A DNA stretch of 64,000 nucleotides from JBBRCE01 sp038205115 (GTDB lineage: Bacteria; Planctomycetota; Planctomycetia; Pirellulales; JBBRCE01). Position numbers and translations under genes: made by a program. The stretch is from the NCBI GenBank assembly GCA_038205115.1, contig JBBRCE010000004.1, positions 105,227 through 169,226 on the forward strand, in the 5' to 3' direction. The notes below the pieces were generated by a model, which saw only the letters and a program-made list of their open reading frames with translations, searched no databases and was not told where the DNA came from. Positions 60,407 to 64,000 of this stretch are shown in pieces (position 1 is the stretch's first letter; each line of letters opens with the position of its first letter).

Positions 60407-60843
60407 GGCTGCTTTTCAATTGCGCGATTGATGGCCGTGCTGGTGTTCAGAAACCGCCCGCCGCCTTCGTACCAGCCATGCCGCGTGAATCGACACCAAG
60501 TCAGTTCGACAAGTAGATCTAACCAGCGGCCGACGCCCAATTCCAGCGATACGATCATTCGCCGATACGGTAGCGGTTCCGGATGGTAGAACCCAATGCC
60601 GCTTTCGCTAATTTGCTTGCCGCACACAACGATCGGCGTGCCTTCCAACGTGACGCCATCGGCGGCCACCGGCGTCAGCGTGACCAAGTTTGGATACGGA
60701 TAGCGAGGCTCCTTTCGACGTTCTACGATTTTGCCGCCCGGATACGTCGACGCCAACAGGCCGCGCAACCGATTGCGGAATTCGCCCGCGCCGATCGTGC
60801 CGGTCGGGGTCGATATGATCGCGGTTTCAGGCGTTCTGTTCAT
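60403..60843 (-). CDS. PilZ-domain protein (putative c-di-GMP receptor)
   Basis: This is a 146-aa protein. The ATG at 60843 is the first start after a long stretch without one and fits the domain. The c-di-GMP signature is present: RxxxR as VERRKEPRYPYPN and the D/NxSxxG-like QISESGIGFYHPE. The following beta strands (RMIVSLELGVGRWLDLLVELTWCRF) complete the barrel. It may link c-di-GMP to motility or envelope processes. There are no further domains. It converges on rsmD with overlapping stops. Confidence 0.85.
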   Translation of the reverse strand: MNRTPETAIISTPTGTIGAGEFRNRLRGLLASTYPGGKIVERRKEPRYPYPNLVTLTPVAADGVTLEGTPIVVCGKQISESGIGFYHPEPLPYRRMIVSLELGVGRWLDLLVELTWCRFTRHGWYEGGGRFLNTSTAINRAIEKQP

Positions 60844-61113
60844 GCAAAGTCTCGGTAAGAAACGAAGCTGCACTAGGGTCGAGACGCCGCAAAGCCGGAC
60901 AACAAAGTGTCTGCCGCGAAATCCGGAATTTGATATTCGAAGAGAGGATTTACTGCCAACGCGCCGTCGATGCTGCCGGGGGCGCGTCCGAGTCTGCCTG
61001 CGGCGAATGCCACAACCGAACACTAGGTCGAGTTTAAGGTGCTGTCAAATCGGCCCGTAACTATTTTTCCGGCGTTGACCTCGGTCCGATTGCCCGAAAA
61101 GCCAGCCGGTCGA

Positions 61114-61141
61114 GTGATTCCTCGCGATCGCCGGATATAAT
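61114..61141 (+). promoter_or_regulatory. Promoter candidate with perfect TATAAT before the MORN-repeat gene
   Basis: GTGATT (61114-61119, 3/6) and TATAAT (61136-61141) are 16 bp apart, 46 bp before the ATG at 61188. The rest of the 344-bp gap to the PilZ gene shows nothing recognisable. Confidence 0.45.
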
Positions 61142-61187
61142 GGAGATCACCTGCCGGGCGTCCGGCTCTCTATTTGCCGAGGTTCTC

Positions 61188-62273
61188 ATGTTTGCCCTGA
61201 TGCCTAGCATTGCTGCCGGATTGCTCATTTTGGCGTTGCCTGCCCAGGCGCGTCTCGAAGAGCAGACGTACAACGATGGCACGCCCAAACTGCGGCGCGA
61301 AGTCGTCAACCGCAATGGCACGCTGATCCCGCAAGGTGTCGAAACCCGTTGGTATCCGGGCGGTCAGCAAAAAGCTTCCGAGGGCAGCTTCAAGTTCGGC
61401 GTCAAAGACGGCTCGTGGGTCGAATGGCACGAAAACGGCAAAACAAAATCGCAGTGCAACTATGTCGGCGGTTTCAAAGACGGTCTGGAAGTTTTGAATT
61501 TTAATTCCGGCGATCCTTACGTTGAAACCAACTACAAATTGGGCGTCAAGCAGGGCCAACGCACCGAATGGTATGGGCGCGACAAAAAAGCCTCGGTGAC
61601 GTATTACGATAAAGGGCAACTGCACGGCGAGTTCAAACAGTGGCGCGAGGACGGCTCGTTGTCGATCGAACAAAATTACGACCACGGCCTGAAGGATGGT
61701 CCGGAAGTTCGCTGGTATCCCGGGAATCGCAAGAATTACGAACTCACCTACAAACAAGGCGTCAAAGATGGCGCGTTCGTCGAATGGTATGCGAGCGAAA
61801 AACCGCGGACCGAGGCGCATTACGTCGCCGGTAACTTTGATGGACCCTATGTCGAATACTTCCCAACCGGCGAAAAACTTCGCGAAGGCACGTACGATCG
61901 CGGCAGCATGCAAGGCGTCTGGACCGAATGGAGCGATCCGCCCGATCACATCGAACTACGCTTGCGCAACTTCGTCAAAGGCAGGCAAGAAGGCGTGCAA
62001 CTGCTCAACTTCGAGAATGGCAAAAAGCGGCTGGAAGTCAGCTTTCACGAAGATCTGCGTGAAGGTCCATTTCGAGAATATTACGACAATGGCCAAGTTC
62101 GTTGCGAGGGGCAATTTGCTCGCGGGCAGACGGACGGAACCTGGAGCTACTTTTACGAAGACGGTTCCAAATGGTCCACGCAGCAATATCGACGCGGACA
62201 GCGCCTGCCCCGCTCAATCGTTTGGGATAAAGACGGTAAAGTGATTGACGATCCCAAATTGCCCGACCGCTAA
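61188..62273 (+). CDS. Secreted MORN-type repeat protein
   Basis: This is a 361-aa protein. The ATG at 61188 has GAGG 6 nt upstream and a signal peptide (MPSIAAGLLILALPAQA). Almost all the rest consists of about eleven ~23-residue MORN_2-type repeats, with cores such as GVKDGSWVEWHENGKTKSQC, GLKDGPEVRWYPGNRK, GNFDGPYVEYFPTGEK and GQTDGTWSYFYEDGSKW. These repeats form elongated beta-hairpin rods. It is probably periplasmic or surface-located. Bacterial YwqK-like MORN proteins include antitoxin-type members, but no toxin-like partner is adjacent. It converges on the PAAR gene. Confidence 0.88.
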   Translation: MFALMPSIAAGLLILALPAQARLEEQTYNDGTPKLRREVVNRNGTLIPQGVETRWYPGGQQKASEGSFKFGVKDGSWVEWHENGKTKSQCNYVGGFKDGLEVLNFNSGDPYVETNYKLGVKQGQRTEWYGRDKKASVTYYDKGQLHGEFKQWREDGSLSIEQNYDHGLKDGPEVRWYPGNRKNYELTYKQGVKDGAFVEWYASEKPRTEAHYVAGNFDGPYVEYFPTGEKLREGTYDRGSMQGVWTEWSDPPDHIELRLRNFVKGRQEGVQLLNFENGKKRLEVSFHEDLREGPFREYYDNGQVRCEGQFARGQTDGTWSYFYEDGSKWSTQQYRRGQRLPRSIVWDKDGKVIDDPKLPDR

Positions 62274-62302
62274 CAATCGCTGCGGACAAGCATTGCGAGT
62301 CG

Positions 62303-62596
62303 TCAACCGATGATCACGGTCGGACACCCCGGCGGCAAGATCACGCCGCCGTGCGCCGTGCTGTCGCCCACTCGTGCAGCCGGCTTACCGCCGATCAGTA
62401 CCGTCGGACAGCCCGGCGGAATGATTGTGCTGGGTGGTCCGACGCAGGTCGCCATATCACCCACGGTTGCAGCCGGCAGGCTGCCAATCAACACCGTCGG
62501 AGCGCCCGGAGGCATGATCGGTCCACCAACATGCGGCACCAGAACGGTCAACGCCGGGCAAGCGTGCATATCGGTGATCCGGGCGGCAGGCGGCAT
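62303..62596 (-). CDS. PAAR-domain protein (contractile-injection spike tip type)
   Basis: This is a 97-aa protein covering one complete PAAR domain. It has ARITDMHACP at the start, repeated Pro-Ala-Ala-Arg-like strands (SLPAATVGDMATCVGP, GKPAARVGDSTAHGG), PPGCPTVLIGG and PPGCPTVIIG at the end, and His/Cys residues for the Zn tip. PAAR proteins sharpen VgrG spikes of type VI or related contractile systems. No VgrG, tube, sheath or effector gene is in the window, so this is an orphan. GGAG lies 7 nt before the ATG. It is 82 bp downstream of the SolA-like gene on the same strand. Confidence 0.9.
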   Translation of the reverse strand: MPPAARITDMHACPALTVLVPHVGGPIMPPGAPTVLIGSLPAATVGDMATCVGPPSTIIPPGCPTVLIGGKPAARVGDSTAHGGVILPPGCPTVIIG

Positions 62597-62678
62597 TGTA
62601 CAACTCCAATTCGATACGAAGGCGGTCGGTTCCTCTGCAGTTTAACGCAGCGCGCGCCAGAAAACGAGCGCCTCCCGA

Positions 62679-63830
62679 CTAATTCATTCGTCCGTCAACC
62701 GCTGGCTGTAGCGTCGCCCGGGCGGATCGCAAAAACGCGATCGGCAGTTCGGTCTGTCCATCCGTGACCAAATCGGCCAGCGCTTGGCCAAGCACGCCGC
62801 TGAATTTAAACCCATGCCCGGAAAGTCCGGCGGCAAAGCAAGCATTCGCGTGGTTCGGGTGGCGATCGACGACAAAATGTTCGTCCGGCGTCATCGTATA
62901 CATGCAAACCGCGTGGTCCGTTAACGATCGCTCCAGTTCAGGCAAATAGCGCTCGCCAAAAGTGCCAACCCGCGTTAGCTCTGCGTGATCGAGCGCGCGG
63001 TTCACGTTCAGAGGATCGGCAATCTCTAAGCCGCCGGAATGTTCCGCTAGCTTGACGCCGCGCGAATCAATTTGCGGCAGTCCATAGAAGACTCCCTCGG
63101 GCGTCTCGAATAAAAACGCCGGACAACCCGCGTCGGCAGCAAACGCAGCTTGCGATGTCGCAAACCAGAACTGCGTTTTCTTCAGCACGGTCAACGGCAA
63201 CTTCAGATCGGCCAGCAGTCGATTGGCCCACGCGCCGGCGGCAACCACCAACCTGCTGGCTTTTAGTGAGCCGGCAGTTGTTTCGACGGTGGCCACTCCG
63301 TTGTCAGAGTGCCAATTCAGCACGCTGACGTCGCTACGGAACTCAGCGCCCGCCGCGATCGCTCGTTGAATGTGCGCTTGCACACACGCTTCAACACGCA
63401 GCAAACCGGCGCGCGGCTCGAAGACGCCGCAGGTCGCCGCGTCGCAACAAAAGCCCGGAAATCGCTGGCCGATGGCGCGGACGGAAAGCTGCTCGACGCG
63501 CAGACCGTGCATCGCGGCGCTTTGCAGCACACCCTGCACGACGGTGCCAGCGGCCGGACCAATCTGCAGCAAGCCGGTTTGCCGCAGCAGCGAGCAACCT
63601 GCCTCCTGCTCCAGGTCGTGCCAAAGTTGGTACGCTTTCAGCAACAGTGGCACGTAATTCGGATGTTCGAAATAGGCTTGGCGAATGATTCGCGTCTGAC
63701 CGTGCGAACTCCCGCGCTGGTGTGCCGCCGGAAATTGATCGACGCCAAGCACACGCAACCCGCGCTGCGCCAGATGGTAGAGCGCCGCGCTGCCGACACC
63801 TCCGCAACCGATCACCAGAGCGTCGTACAT
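62679..63830 (-). CDS. solA: SolA-like FAD-dependent amino-acid oxidase (N-methyl-tryptophan/sarcosine oxidase family)
   Basis: This is a 383-aa flavoprotein. The ATG at 63830 begins YDALVIGCGGVGSAALYHLAQRG, with the FAD dinucleotide motif at residues ~7-13; longer upstream starts are unlikely. Other family marks are RGSSHGQTRIIRQAYFEHP and PEGVFYGLPQ. The covalent-FAD cysteine is Cys309 in VCMYTMTPDEHFVVDRHP, and the C-terminus has LSGHGFKFSGVLGQALADL. These enzymes oxidise secondary N-methyl amino acids with O2. The exact substrate (sarcosine, N-methyltryptophan or other) cannot be told. Confidence 0.9.
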   Translation of the reverse strand: MYDALVIGCGGVGSAALYHLAQRGLRVLGVDQFPAAHQRGSSHGQTRIIRQAYFEHPNYVPLLLKAYQLWHDLEQEAGCSLLRQTGLLQIGPAAGTVVQGVLQSAAMHGLRVEQLSVRAIGQRFPGFCCDAATCGVFEPRAGLLRVEACVQAHIQRAIAAGAEFRSDVSVLNWHSDNGVATVETTAGSLKASRLVVAAGAWANRLLADLKLPLTVLKKTQFWFATSQAAFAADAGCPAFLFETPEGVFYGLPQIDSRGVKLAEHSGGLEIADPLNVNRALDHAELTRVGTFGERYLPELERSLTDHAVCMYTMTPDEHFVVDRHPNHANACFAAGLSGHGFKFSGVLGQALADLVTDGQTELPIAFLRSARATLQPAVDGRMN

Positions 63831-63888
63831 GGTTTGCGCTTTGCTTAAATAAGGTTGGAGCCGGGTGTGACAAAAGTGCTTGGCGGTG

Positions 63889-64000
63889 TTAAGCCGCGGT
63901 GGGGCAAGGAGTTGGCCAGTATTTTTGCCATTGGCCGCTACGCTCGAGCGAATCCAGCGCGGTGACAGCCTCCGCATTCGGTCGATCCCAACGACGACTG
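63889..64000 (-). CDS. Possible C-terminal end of a further gene (cut by window edge)
   Basis: The frame is open from the window edge to a TAA at 63889-63891 and encodes 36 residues (RRWDRPNAEAVTALDSLERS, then GQWQKYWPTPCPTAA). It lies 58 bp upstream of the SolA-like gene on the same strand. The peptide looks protein-like but is too short to assign, and chance openness cannot be excluded. Confidence 0.35.
   Translation of the reverse strand, partial: SRRWDRPNAEAVTALDSLERSGQWQKYWPTPCPTAA

Noticed and set aside
62303..62596. Type VI secretion locus
   Set aside because: Only the PAAR gene is present; no VgrG, Hcp, sheath or baseplate gene was seen nearby.
62310..62645. 111-codon open frame on the plus strand over the PAAR gene
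   Set aside because: The minus frame gives a textbook PAAR domain with a good Shine-Dalgarno; the plus frame is its palindromic-looking Gly/Pro mirror.

Overview
The window looks like chromosomal DNA of a planctomycete, most likely of the Pirellulales type. This is inferred from protein signatures, not from a marker-gene tree. The signatures are a J-like N-terminal module without HPD (the YHKWLGIPP..QPPNYYQLLG type), large secreted proteins with an N-terminal LEARML-type motif, secreted TPR, HEAT, ankyrin and MORN-repeat proteins, a Tat-exported ThuA-like protein, and many small secreted proteins of unknown function. No rRNA, tRNA, CRISPR array, insertion sequence, integrase or phage gene was seen. 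The DNA is compositionally even, so it reads as core chromosome rather than a mobile island.

Layout. 1-4.6 kb (minus): the start of a THUMP-type RNA methyltransferase cut by the window edge, a 969-aa secreted protein, and a TPR protein with ten DPFG motifs. 5-8.7 kb: an SDR oxidoreductase converging on a membrane-anchored J-like protein. 8.9-14.7 kb (minus): a six-gene ABC export operon (Cys-rich secreted protein, permease, lipoprotein, HlyD/MacA-type adaptor, ATPase, second permease). 14.8-21.3 kb: a CobA-HemD fusion, a TPR protein, a GlmU-like sugar-nucleotidyltransferase homologue, TrmB and an ankyrin protein. 21.5-30.3 kb (plus): a complex I membrane-arm operon nuoH-J-K-L-M-N. 30.3-32 kb: a small helical protein and an RlmM-like 2'-O-methyltransferase. 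32.2-40.7 kb: an unknown secreted protein and a secreted TPR-CHAT protease homologue, facing tail-to-tail a secreted calpain-like protease with Ig-like and EF-hand segments. 41-44.3 kb: small secreted proteins and an ICMT/PEMT-type membrane methyltransferase. 44.3-50 kb: fliS and an oversized fliD (minus), then a divergent coiled-coil gene behind a near-consensus sigma-28 promoter. 50.3-64 kb: a GyrI-like protein, an AHSA1/SRPBCC protein, an APH-fold phosphotransferase, a HEAT-repeat membrane protein, a ThuA-like protein, an FHA-GAF-class III cyclase, a short GT2, RsmD, a PilZ protein, a MORN-repeat secreted protein, an orphan PAAR protein, a SolA-type flavin oxidase, and the tail of one more possible gene.

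Functional groups. The nuo genes make the proton-pumping membrane half of complex I; nuoA-G and nuoI are not here and must be elsewhere if the enzyme is complete. fliD/fliS and the sigma-28-driven coiled-coil gene point to a motile swarmer stage. Three housekeeping promoter candidates share an unusual TTGCG(A/T) -35 with a 17-bp spacer. The least explained parts are the paired secreted cysteine-protease homologues (CHAT and calpain), the Cys-rich/lipoprotein/ABC operon, and the sigma-28 coiled-coil gene. Starts given here were often moved downstream of the longest reading frame to fit a signal peptide or a Shine-Dalgarno sequence.
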